This document shows, piece by piece, positions 17,937-25,603 of a stretch of 64,000 nucleotides of DNA. The notes under the pieces were generated by a model. It had not been told where the DNA came from. It saw only the letters and a list, made by a program, of their open reading frames with translations, and did no database searches. A program made the translations under genes and the position numbers. The stretch is from Novosphingobium guangzhouense (GTDB lineage: Bacteria > Pseudomonadota > Alphaproteobacteria > Sphingomonadales > Sphingomonadaceae). The DNA is taken from the NCBI RefSeq assembly GCF_002896965.1, contig NZ_LYMM01000002.1:1-64000 (forward strand). The letters are read 5' to 3'. Within the stretch, counting starts at the first letter, position 1. Every line of letters starts with the position of its first letter.

Positions 17937-19982
17937 TTGAAGCATATCCCCTGGGTCATCCTCGCGGTCGTCGGTGCGATCTGCTTGGCGGTTCTGGCCG
18001 TTTCGCGCGGTGAACCGATCAATGCGCTGTGGATCGTCGTCGCGGCGGTAAGCTGCTTCCTTGTCGCCTACCGCTACTATGCGCTTTACATTGCGCGACA
18101 TGTGATGCGGCTCGACCCGCGCAGAGCCACGCCGGCGATATACCGTGCCGACGGGCTGGATTATGTCGCCACCGACAAGCGCGTGCTGTTCGGTCATCAC
18201 TTCGCCGCGATCGCCGGGGCCGGGCCGCTCGTCGGACCGGTGCTGGCCGCGCAGATGGGCTATTTGCCGGGAACCTTGTGGATCATTTTCGGCGTAGTGC
18301 TCGCGGGGGCAGTGCAGGACTTCATGGTCCTGTTCATCTCCATGCGGCGAGACGGTAAATCGCTGGGCGAACTCGTCCGGATGGAAATGGGCGCTGTCGC
18401 GGGCACCATCGCGCTGATCGGTGCCTTCCTGATCATGGTCATCATCCTGGCAGTGCTGGCGCTGATCGTGGTACGTGCGCTGGCCGAAAGCCCTTGGGGC
18501 ATGTTCACGGTAGCGGCAACGATCCCGCTGGCGCTGGCGATGGGCGTCTATACCCGGTGGATCAGACCCGGCCGGATCGGCGAAGTCTCGGTGCTGGGTT
18601 TCGTGGGCCTGATCGCGGCCATCATGTTCGGCCAGAACGTAGCCGCGTCCGCGTTCTGGGGACCGTTGTTCACGTTCACGCCGCAAACCTTGTGCTGGAT
18701 CCTGATCGGCTACGGAGCGCTGGCGTCGCTGTTGCCGGTCTGGCTGCTGCTGGCCCCGCGCGATTACCTGTCCACGTTCCTCAAGATCGGCGCGATCACC
18801 GCGCTTGCGGTGGGCATCGTGGTCATGGCGCCGCCATTGCGGATGCCGGCGCTGACCCAGTTCGTTGGCGGGGGTGGTCCTGCCTGGTCCGGGGCGCTGT
18901 TCCCGTTCCTGTTCATTACCATCGCCTGCGGTGCGGTTTCAGGCTTTCATGCACTGATCGCCAGCGGGACGACGCCCAAGCTTATCGGCAGCGAAGCAGA
19001 TGCTCCGTTCATCGGTTATGGCGCAATGCTGATGGAGGCTTTCGTAGCGATCATGGCGCTGGTGGGGGCATCCATTCTTGATCCCGGCATTTACTTCGCA
19101 ATGAATAGCCCGGCGGCGATCCTGGGGACCGACCCGGCCAGCGCCGCGCACGCCGTTACGGCGATGGGCTTTCCGGTGAGCGCAGACCTTCTGGTCCAGA
19201 CCGCGCGCGATGTGGGTGAGCACACCATCGTTTCGCGCACCGGCGGCGCACCGACACTGGCGGTAGCGATGGCGGAGATCTTCAGCCATGTCGCCGGCGG
19301 CACGGCGATGAAGGCATTCTGGTATCACTTCGCCATCCTGTTTGAAGCGTTGTTCATCCTCACTGCGGTCGACGCAGGCACCCGCGCCGGACGGTTCATG
19401 CTGCAGGATCTTATTGGTCTTGTCGTACCGTCGTTCCGCGCAGGAACATCCTGGGCTCCGGGCGTGGTTGCGACAGCGATCTGTGTCGCCAGCTGGGGCT
19501 TCTTCCTGTACCAGGGCGTTACCGATCCATTGGGCGGGGTGAACACGCTCTGGCCCGTTTTCGGTATCTCCAACCAGATGCTCGCCGCGGTAGCGCTCAT
19601 GCTGGCGACGACCGTGCTGTTCCGAATGAAGCAGCAGCGCTACGCCTGGGTCACGGTGATCCCGACCGCATGGCTGCTTATCTGCACGCTCAGTGCAGGC
19701 GCGCTGAAGCTGATTTCGGGCGATCCCGCCGTTGGCTTCCTGGCACACGCCGCCAAGTATGGTGCCGCCATGGAGGCTGGTACCGTTCTGGCGCCGGCCA
19801 AGTCCATGCAGGAAATGCAGGCGATCGTCTTCAACGACCGCATCGATGCGGGCCTGTGTGCCATCTTCCTTGCCGTCGTGATTTCGCTGATGTTCTTCAC
19901 CGTGCGCACTTGCCTTGCCGCTCTGCGGGATGACCGGCCGACGGTGAATGAATCGCCGCTGCAGCTGGTCCCGGCCGAATGA
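17937..19982 (+). CDS. cstA: carbon starvation protein A family transporter
   Basis: A 681-residue inner-membrane transporter with the CstA signature N-terminus (KHIPWVIL) and the conserved KRVLFGHHFAAIAGAGPLVGPV segment, and about 16 hydrophobic helices. CstA proteins import pyruvate and/or peptides under carbon limitation. The start is TTG at 17937: it gives exactly the family N-terminus, and GGAGAG precedes it. The next gene, ybdD, begins inside its stop codon (ATGA), as in other cstA operons. No CRP-like site was identified by eye. Confidence 0.92.
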   Translation: MKHIPWVILAVVGAICLAVLAVSRGEPINALWIVVAAVSCFLVAYRYYALYIARHVMRLDPRRATPAIYRADGLDYVATDKRVLFGHHFAAIAGAGPLVGPVLAAQMGYLPGTLWIIFGVVLAGAVQDFMVLFISMRRDGKSLGELVRMEMGAVAGTIALIGAFLIMVIILAVLALIVVRALAESPWGMFTVAATIPLALAMGVYTRWIRPGRIGEVSVLGFVGLIAAIMFGQNVAASAFWGPLFTFTPQTLCWILIGYGALASLLPVWLLLAPRDYLSTFLKIGAITALAVGIVVMAPPLRMPALTQFVGGGGPAWSGALFPFLFITIACGAVSGFHALIASGTTPKLIGSEADAPFIGYGAMLMEAFVAIMALVGASILDPGIYFAMNSPAAILGTDPASAAHAVTAMGFPVSADLLVQTARDVGEHTIVSRTGGAPTLAVAMAEIFSHVAGGTAMKAFWYHFAILFEALFILTAVDAGTRAGRFMLQDLIGLVVPSFRAGTSWAPGVVATAICVASWGFFLYQGVTDPLGGVNTLWPVFGISNQMLAAVALMLATTVLFRMKQQRYAWVTVIPTAWLLICTLSAGALKLISGDPAVGFLAHAAKYGAAMEAGTVLAPAKSMQEMQAIVFNDRIDAGLCAIFLAVVISLMFFTVRTCLAALRDDRPTVNESPLQLVPAE

Positions 19983-20152
19983 GAATGCTGCGCAACATGC
20001 TGCGCCTGATGGTAGGGCAGCCGCCTTACGAGGCGTATCTTGCGCACATGGCCCGCCACCACCCCGAAGCGGTCCCGATGAGCCGGATCGAGTTTTTCCG
20101 TAACCGTGAACAGGCGCGTTACGGCGGGGCGGGCGGCGGCAAGTGCTGCTGA
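19979..20152 (+). CDS. ybdD: YbdD/YjiX-family small CstA partner protein
   Basis: A 57-residue protein of the YbdD/YjiX (DUF466) family: LMVGQPPYEAYLAHMARHHP, then MSRIEFFRNREQARYGG and a C-terminal Lys-Cys-Cys. E. coli YbdD has the same layout and the same Cys-Cys end. Its start overlaps the cstA stop (ATGA). In other bacteria these small proteins are needed for, or modulate, CstA-type transport; that function is inferred here from family and position. It is short enough to be missed by gene callers. Confidence 0.9.
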   Translation: MRMLRNMLRLMVGQPPYEAYLAHMARHHPEAVPMSRIEFFRNREQARYGGAGGGKCC

Positions 20153-20155
20153 CGC

Positions 20156-20956
20156 TCAGGGGCGCAGAACCCACCCTCCGTCGACGTGGATGGTCTGCCC
20201 GGTGATCCACTGACCTGCCTGCGAACAGAGCATGATGGCCGTACCCACCAGTTCGTCAGGCTCACCGCGGGCCCGTAGCGCGCATGTCATGTCGAGGAAC
20301 TGGATGAACGGCGAATCGTCCGGCACCAGCAATTTTCCGGCATCCGACTTCACATTCCCCGGCGCGATCGCGTTGCAGGTGATGCCGTCCCTGCCGAACT
20401 GCTTGGCAAGCGTGGTCGTCAGTCCGACCAGTGCCAGCTTGGAGATACCGTAAAGTCCTGTCGCCGGGAATGCGCCGCCGCTGGTCTGGTTGATGATCCG
20501 GCCTCCCCAGCCGAATGCCTTGTTACGTTCGCGCATCGAGGGAACGACTGCCCGCGCGCACAGGAGGGCCCCGTTGAGGTTGACCGCGAAGGCGCGGTTC
20601 CACGCTTCCAGGCTGACGGTTTCGCAATTGTCGTAGCTGATATCGACCATCAGCGCCGCATTGTTGATCAGGATATCGATCCCGCCGAATTGTGCGCAAG
20701 CGGTGGCGGCCATGGCCAAGGTGGATGCTTCGTTGGCCACATCGACCTGCACGCCCAGCGCCTTGCCCCCACTTGCGACGATTTCATCCGCAACCGCCTG
20801 CGCGCCGTCACCGTTTAGATCGGCCACGACCACTGCGGCGCCTGCATTGGCCAGCCCGAGCGCGTAGGCACGGCCGATGGAGTTGCCGCGTCCACCGGCG
20901 CCGGTAACCACTGCAACCCGGCCGTCGAGGCGAAACTGGTCGAGGGAAAATGCCAT
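20156..20956 (-). CDS. short-chain dehydrogenase/reductase
   Basis: A 266-residue NAD(P)-dependent SDR with the Rossmann motif TGAGGRGNSIGR, NNAA, and the catalytic Tyr-Lys in YGISK, ending with the common GQTIHVDGG. It is the last gene of the leftward catabolic operon, 13 bases behind the second SDR, with AAGGAG-like sequence before its start. It faces ybdD tail to tail with only three bases between. Likely oxidises an alcohol intermediate or reduces a ketone; substrate unknown. Confidence 0.88.
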   Translation of the reverse strand: MAFSLDQFRLDGRVAVVTGAGGRGNSIGRAYALGLANAGAAVVVADLNGDGAQAVADEIVASGGKALGVQVDVANEASTLAMAATACAQFGGIDILINNAALMVDISYDNCETVSLEAWNRAFAVNLNGALLCARAVVPSMRERNKAFGWGGRIINQTSGGAFPATGLYGISKLALVGLTTTLAKQFGRDGITCNAIAPGNVKSDAGKLLVPDDSPFIQFLDMTCALRARGEPDELVGTAIMLCSQAGQWITGQTIHVDGGWVLRP

Positions 20957-20969
20957 TGTCCTTGCTCCT

Positions 20970-21728
20970 TCAACCTGCCGTTATGCCTGCATCCATCGAC
21001 AGACAGGCCCCGTGGAAACCCCGGCCCGCCTCCGATGCGAGAAGGACGATCATGTCTGCCACGTCTTCTACCTCGACCAGCCCGCGCATCCCGGAGAACC
21101 GCTTGAGCAATTCGAAATCGCAGCCTTCAGGCGGGACATAATTGGCGGCGATATTGGTCATCATCCCGCCCGGGGCGACCGCATTGATGCGGATGGGCTT
21201 CTTCTGGAATTCCATCGCCATCGCCTTGGTCATGCCGACCAGGCCCCACTTGCTGGCGCAATAGGCTGCGGCATAGGCTTCTCCTATATAGGATGCGCAG
21301 GACGCGATGTTGACGATGGCGCCGTTGGTTTCCAGCAGGTGCGGGATGGCCGCCTGCGATAGAAAGAACGGAGCGTTGAGATTGACGTCGATCGTTCGTT
21401 CATAGCGATCGCGGGCCATTTCGGGCGTATTGGCAAGGTAGATAAGCCCGGCAACGTTGCACAAAGCATCCAGCCGCCCAAACGCTTCGACCGCCTTTCT
21501 TACCGTGGCATGGCAGGCGTCCGGGTCGGAGAGGTCTGCCGTTTCGCTACGTGTGTCGGTCGGCGCGAGCAAGGCGGCGGTTTCGGCAAGTCCCGTCGGG
21601 TCTATATCGACCAGCCACAGTCTCGCCCCGGCGGACGCCAGTTTGAGTGCGGTGGCGCGGCCCAGCCCGGATGCTGCGCCTGTCACCAGTGCGACCTTTC
21701 CGGTCAGATTCAGGTTCTCGAATATCAT
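20970..21728 (-). CDS. short-chain dehydrogenase/reductase
   Basis: A 252-residue classical SDR: TGAASGLGRATAL nucleotide-binding motif, CNVAGL in place of the usual NNAG, active-site Ser/Tyr/Lys (NIASCASYIGEAYAAAYCASK), and a C-terminal DAGITAG. AAGGAGG lies at ideal spacing. Its ATG overlaps the stop of the upstream dehydrogenase (ATGA), so translation is coupled. The Asp after the second strand (VDID) suggests NAD rather than NADP. Substrate unknown. Confidence 0.88.
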   Translation of the reverse strand: MIFENLNLTGKVALVTGAASGLGRATALKLASAGARLWLVDIDPTGLAETAALLAPTDTRSETADLSDPDACHATVRKAVEAFGRLDALCNVAGLIYLANTPEMARDRYERTIDVNLNAPFFLSQAAIPHLLETNGAIVNIASCASYIGEAYAAAYCASKWGLVGMTKAMAMEFQKKPIRINAVAPGGMMTNIAANYVPPEGCDFELLKRFSGMRGLVEVEDVADMIVLLASEAGRGFHGACLSMDAGITAG

Positions 21729-22525
21729 GGTGCCTCCTTGGTCACGCCGGCGGCGTCAAGAAACGGCATGGCGGCCGTGGCGAGGGCATTATCGTGATCA
21801 GCTATGGCACCCAGCAGGTTCACGTCCTTGAACAGAAGCGCACCTCCGTGGGCGAAGGCAGACGGCTCAGGCAGTCGTGCGTAGACATCGAAGCCGAAAC
21901 TGCGCCCGCTGGAATGCCGGATGAGGTCGGCGATAGCGGCGCGGTCGACGTCGAGGGATGCCGCGATATCCAGTGCGGCATGGGCCAGACCCATGTTCGC
22001 GGCCAGAAGAGCGTTGTTGATGATCTTCGCGCGCTGCCCCGCGCCGGCTGGGCCAAGCAGCATTATCTTAGACCCGAAGGTTTGCAGGACGGGCAACGCC
22101 TTGGCGAAGGCTGCCTCGCTACCGCCGCACATGACGGTCAGAGTGCCGGCTTCGGCCGCCGGAGCCCCTCCGCTGACTGGGGCGTCCAGCAGCAGCACGC
22201 CTTGATCCGCGGCTCGGACGGCCAGTGCCTCGCATGTCTGTGGCAGGATGGTGGAGTGGATCGCCAGCACGCTCCCCGAGCGCATGGCGGGCAGCAACTG
22301 GTCGCAGACCTCAATGACATCCGCATCGTTGACCACACATATGCCGACGTGATCGCAGATCGCGCCAAGTTGCGCGAGCGATGCAGCGACCCTGGCTCCT
22401 TTTCCGGCAAGCGCGGCGGCAGCTTCTGGCCGGCGCGCCCAGATGGTCAAGGGGTGGTCCGCAAGCATCCTTGCAGCAATCGGCGCTCCTTGTGAGCCAA
22501 GGCCGACAAATCCCAGTTCAGCCAT
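21725..22525 (-). CDS. NAD-binding beta-hydroxyacid dehydrogenase-like protein
   Basis: A 266-residue member of the 3-hydroxyisobutyrate/tartronate semialdehyde/6-phosphogluconate dehydrogenase family: GFVGLGSQGAPIA at the N-terminus, substrate loop DAPVSGGAPAAEAGTLTVM, and catalytic Lys in GAGQRAKIINN. It should oxidise a beta-hydroxy acid to a semialdehyde or the reverse. It overlaps the CMD-like gene by eight bases upstream and the SDR by four downstream. Together with the aldehyde dehydrogenase it suggests a semialdehyde step in the pathway. Confidence 0.82.
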   Translation of the reverse strand: MAELGFVGLGSQGAPIAARMLADHPLTIWARRPEAAAALAGKGARVAASLAQLGAICDHVGICVVNDADVIEVCDQLLPAMRSGSVLAIHSTILPQTCEALAVRAADQGVLLLDAPVSGGAPAAEAGTLTVMCGGSEAAFAKALPVLQTFGSKIMLLGPAGAGQRAKIINNALLAANMGLAHAALDIAASLDVDRAAIADLIRHSSGRSFGFDVYARLPEPSAFAHGGALLFKDVNLLGAIADHDNALATAAMPFLDAAGVTKEAP

Positions 22526-23300
22526 GCCAAGGGAGCCCCTTTTTCACCTTGTCGATCATTTCCAGCACCACACTGTTGATGCGGGAAGCCTTGGGCCAGC
22601 CTGCGTGAGTGCCGTACTGCAGCACGAATTCCAGCATTTCCTGAGGCTCGCAGTTGCCGCTCGCCATCGCGGCGTGAACATGGCTGCGGATAGGGATTTC
22701 CGCGCCGGACTCGCATACGCCAACCAGCGTGATCCAGCGGCGGGAGCGTTCGTCAAGGCCGCGCCGACACCACATTTCCCCGAAGACGAAATTGTTGATC
22801 CCCACGAGGTATGGCGAACTGGGAGGGCCGGGTGGAAAGGTCATCACCTTGGCAAATTCGGCATGGCCCTGATCGTTACGCTCTTGCGCGTCCCAAGGCG
22901 CGGACCGGATCGGCGGCCCGTCTACAGGGGGGAGGCCAAGGGCAGTAGCAACACGGGTCACGGCCTGATCCAGCCTGTCGCCGTTGCCCCAGCCCGAATA
23001 GACCGCAAGATGGAGTGCGGCTTCGCGTAGTTCCGCCAGACCGATCACGTTGGTTGTCAGTGCGCCGCGCACGAAATCGTCGATGCGGCCGTCCGCCAGA
23101 CCGCAAGTGGCCGCCGATGCCATTGCGACAAGGAAGCGCGCCCGGCGCGGAAGGTCGGGGCGAGTCCACACTTCGGCAAAGACGAAATCGCGCCATGATT
23201 CTTCAAGCAGAGTGGTTGGAGCGGCAACGTCGCGTCCAGTCACTTCCTTTTCGGTGGCAGCACCGGTCGCGCTGCGGACGGTCGGATCGAGCAGGCTCAC
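22518..23300 (-). CDS. carboxymuconolactone decarboxylase-family protein with two CMD domains
   Basis: A 260-residue protein with two AhpD/CMD-like halves: residues about 35-120 (RPDLPRRARFLVAMASAATCG) and 175-250 (ERSRRWITLVGVCESGAEIPIRSHVHAAMASG). The CxxC pair of peroxidase-type AhpD is absent, so a decarboxylase or lactone-handling role fits better. The start is GTG at 23300, overlapping the aldehyde dehydrogenase stop (GTGA). It is in the same tightly overlapping operon as two SDRs and two other dehydrogenases. True gamma-carboxymuconolactone decarboxylase is single-domain, so the reaction is open. Confidence 0.75.
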   Translation of the reverse strand: MSLLDPTVRSATGAATEKEVTGRDVAAPTTLLEESWRDFVFAEVWTRPDLPRRARFLVAMASAATCGLADGRIDDFVRGALTTNVIGLAELREAALHLAVYSGWGNGDRLDQAVTRVATALGLPPVDGPPIRSAPWDAQERNDQGHAEFAKVMTFPPGPPSSPYLVGINNFVFGEMWCRRGLDERSRRWITLVGVCESGAEIPIRSHVHAAMASGNCEPQEMLEFVLQYGTHAGWPKASRINSVVLEMIDKVKKGLPWHG

Positions 23301-24763
23301 AGGAGGTTAATCCATACGTTGCGGACCTGCTGGAATTCACGCAGCCCTTCGATACCGCCAAGGCGGCCGTGGCCGGAATGCTTCATGCCTCCGAATGGCA
23401 CGCAGGGCGTCATCGCCTCGCCAGAACCGTTGACTTGGACCTGGCCCGCCATCATTTGTCCTGCGACACGGTGAGCACGCGTCAGGTCCGTCGTGTGGAT
23501 ATATGCGCCCAGCCCGTAGTCGGTGTCGTTGGCCAGCAGGACGGCTTCTTCTTCGCTGTCGAACGGGGTTACGATCAGGACCGGCCCGAAAACTTCGTTC
23601 CTGGCGATCTCGCTTTCGGGGGTGACGTCCGCCAGAATGGTGATCGGGTAGAAGGCTCCTGCGGCATGATCGCCGCCCATGCGTTCGGCGCCGCAGATCA
23701 CGCGCCCGCCCTCTGAGATGCCGCGGGTTACCATGCCATGGATGCGGTTAAGCGCCGCTTCGGAGATGACCGGACCCATGACCGTATCCATGCCGAAAGG
23801 ATCGCCCACCTTGATGTGCGCTGCCATCGCCTTGAGCATCGCGACATAAGGCTCGTAGATTTCCCGTGCGACCAGCAACCGGGTGCCGTTCACGCATCCT
23901 TGCCCGTTGGCGCTGATGGCGCCCGAAAGCCCGCGCTTGGCAGCCGCCTGCAAATCAGCATCGGCGAAGACCAGCACGGCCGATTTGCCACCCAGCTCCA
24001 GCCCCACCGGTTTCAGGGACTGGGCTGCGCTGGCAAGGATCTTCCTTGCGGTCGCGCCGCTGCCAATGAATTCGATCTTGTCGATGCCGGGGTGCTCGAC
24101 CATCGCAGCACCGACCGACGGCCCGCCGGTGACGAGATTGACGACACCCGGAGGGAACCCCGCCAGTCGCACCAGTTCCACAAGCTTCATGATTGACCAG
24201 GGGGCAGTCTCGGGCGCCTTGAGCACGACGCAATTTCCGGCTGCAAGCGCCGGTGCCATCACCATGGTGGCTGCGAACAGTGGCCCGTTCCACGGGACGA
24301 TGATGCCTACGGTGCCATAAGGTTCATAACCGACATAGTCATGCGCGGAGCCGCCCCACGTGGGCACCGTGCGGCCTTCCAGCTTATCCGCCCACCCGCC
24401 GAAGTAGCGGAATTTCTGCGCGGCGTCCGCGCTCATGTGTGGGCCGGCGAGAAGGATCGAGCCGTTTTCTACGCTGAGCAGCGGGGACATTTGCGCGGCA
24501 TGTTGCTCGATCACTGCCGCAAGTCGAAACATCAGATCTCGTCGCTTGTCCCCCGGCATGGCGCGCCACGATGCCTGTGCCGCTCGGGCAGCAGCGACCG
24601 CGCGGTCAACGTCAGTCTCGTCTGCGAGTCTGATTTCACGCGTCACTTCGCCGTTGCCGGGATAGACATGGGCGAAAGTCTCGCCGCTGCCCGTGATCTC
24701 AGCGCTGTCACCAATCAGGTGTGCGAATTCGGGCAAGATTACTTCGGGCATGCGAAAGCCCAT
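23297..24763 (-). CDS. NAD(P)-dependent aldehyde dehydrogenase
   Basis: A 488-residue aldehyde dehydrogenase with the full active site: PWNG (Asn about 159), LKAPE (Lys about 182), catalytic Glu in LELGGK (about 256) and nucleophile Cys in NGQGCVNGTR (about 290). The TGSTE motif reads IGSGATARK. First gene of the operon 24763-20156, divergent from the GntR gene, so aldehyde oxidation is probably a central step of the pathway. Family resemblance is to general vanillin/betaine-aldehyde type enzymes; the substrate cannot be assigned. Confidence 0.9.
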   Translation of the reverse strand: MGFRMPEVILPEFAHLIGDSAEITGSGETFAHVYPGNGEVTREIRLADETDVDRAVAAARAAQASWRAMPGDKRRDLMFRLAAVIEQHAAQMSPLLSVENGSILLAGPHMSADAAQKFRYFGGWADKLEGRTVPTWGGSAHDYVGYEPYGTVGIIVPWNGPLFAATMVMAPALAAGNCVVLKAPETAPWSIMKLVELVRLAGFPPGVVNLVTGGPSVGAAMVEHPGIDKIEFIGSGATARKILASAAQSLKPVGLELGGKSAVLVFADADLQAAAKRGLSGAISANGQGCVNGTRLLVAREIYEPYVAMLKAMAAHIKVGDPFGMDTVMGPVISEAALNRIHGMVTRGISEGGRVICGAERMGGDHAAGAFYPITILADVTPESEIARNEVFGPVLIVTPFDSEEEAVLLANDTDYGLGAYIHTTDLTRAHRVAGQMMAGQVQVNGSGEAMTPCVPFGGMKHSGHGRLGGIEGLREFQQVRNVWINLL

Positions 24764-24837
24764 GATGCGGCTCTCCTCTCCTGCGGCGACTGACGCGCCG
24801 TTCCATGCGAGGAAACTTAGATGCCCATAAATAGGTG

Positions 24838-24895
24838 GTCAATTGACTTGAATTGCGCAAAATTACCGCAAATTTCGGCTGAAATTGTCAATTAA
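24838..24895. promoter_or_regulatory. candidate GntR operator region between divergent genes
   Basis: The 152-base gap between the aldehyde dehydrogenase and the GntR gene is AT-rich and holds the perfect palindrome GTCAATTGAC (24838-24847) and, 49 bases on, the same half-site in TTGTCAATTAA (24885-24895). Repeated GTCAATT half-sites in a divergent promoter next to a GntR gene suggest its binding sites. Assignment is inference. Confidence 0.55.
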
Positions 24896-24915
24896 AGGCA
24901 TATTATAAGGTCTCT

Positions 24916-25602
24916 ATGACGCGAACAAAAACAAGCCTGATAACGCGGACGACCGCAGTGCTGCGGGAGCGGATTTACGCTGTGCCTGAAGGGCAGAGGA
25001 TCGGCTCCCTTCATGATCTGGCGAGGACGCTCGAGGTTGGGATCGTCACGTTGCAGCAGGTCGCGCGGGTGCTGGAGCATGAGGGATTGCTGGAGGTGCG
25101 GCGCGGTCCCGGCGGTGGCTATTACGGTGTGCGGCCCGATGCTTCTGCGCTGGAGCGCGGCCTGCACGCCTACATGCGGATGAATCCCGCCTCGTATGAT
25201 GAAGCGCTGGACATGACATCGCTGCTGTTCAACGAACTGGCGACAGCCGCTGCCCGTTGTAGCGATGCAGGACTGCGGTCAAGGCTTGCCGCATTGGGCG
25301 AACGCTTATCGGCATGCAGGACGATGGCGGATTGCGGAGCTTTCGAAACGGAATTTCAGGAACTGCTGTTCCAGATGGTCCGTCGTCCGTTGTTCGAGAT
25401 GCTGACGCGGGTTACCCTACAGTATTCCACTGCCCATGCCGCCCCTCGTCTGACGGTTTTCGAAGACGATGGGCGCGCATGGAAAGAGGGGCGGGCCAGA
25501 ATCATCGCGGCGATCCTGGCTAATGACCCGCAGTTGACCCGGTTCGAGGCGAACCGCCAGAACCGGGCCGTAATCCTTGCCCATCTTGAGGGCCAGGAGT
25601 GA
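24916..25602 (+). CDS. GntR-family (FadR/FCD-like) transcriptional regulator
   Basis: A 228-residue regulator with an N-terminal winged helix (RIGSLHDLARTLEVGIVTLQQVARVLEHEGLLEVRRGPGGGYYG) and an all-helical effector domain of FCD type. The start has AAGG six bases upstream. It is divergent from the aldehyde dehydrogenase operon and is probably its ligand-responsive repressor. It ends one base before the end of the convergent porin gene. Confidence 0.85.
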   Translation: MTRTKTSLITRTTAVLRERIYAVPEGQRIGSLHDLARTLEVGIVTLQQVARVLEHEGLLEVRRGPGGGYYGVRPDASALERGLHAYMRMNPASYDEALDMTSLLFNELATAAARCSDAGLRSRLAALGERLSACRTMADCGAFETEFQELLFQMVRRPLFEMLTRVTLQYSTAHAAPRLTVFEDDGRAWKEGRARIIAAILANDPQLTRFEANRQNRAVILAHLEGQE

Positions 25603-25603
25603 A

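Noticed and set aside
16989..18686. 565-codon frame spanning the OPT-cstA junction on the minus strand
   Set aside because: Covers parts of two certain membrane genes; composition is Arg/Asp/His-rich without hydrophobic segments or motifs.
22518..23300. AhpD-type alkylhydroperoxidase
   Set aside because: CMD fold is present but the redox CxxC is missing, so a peroxidase role is not supported.
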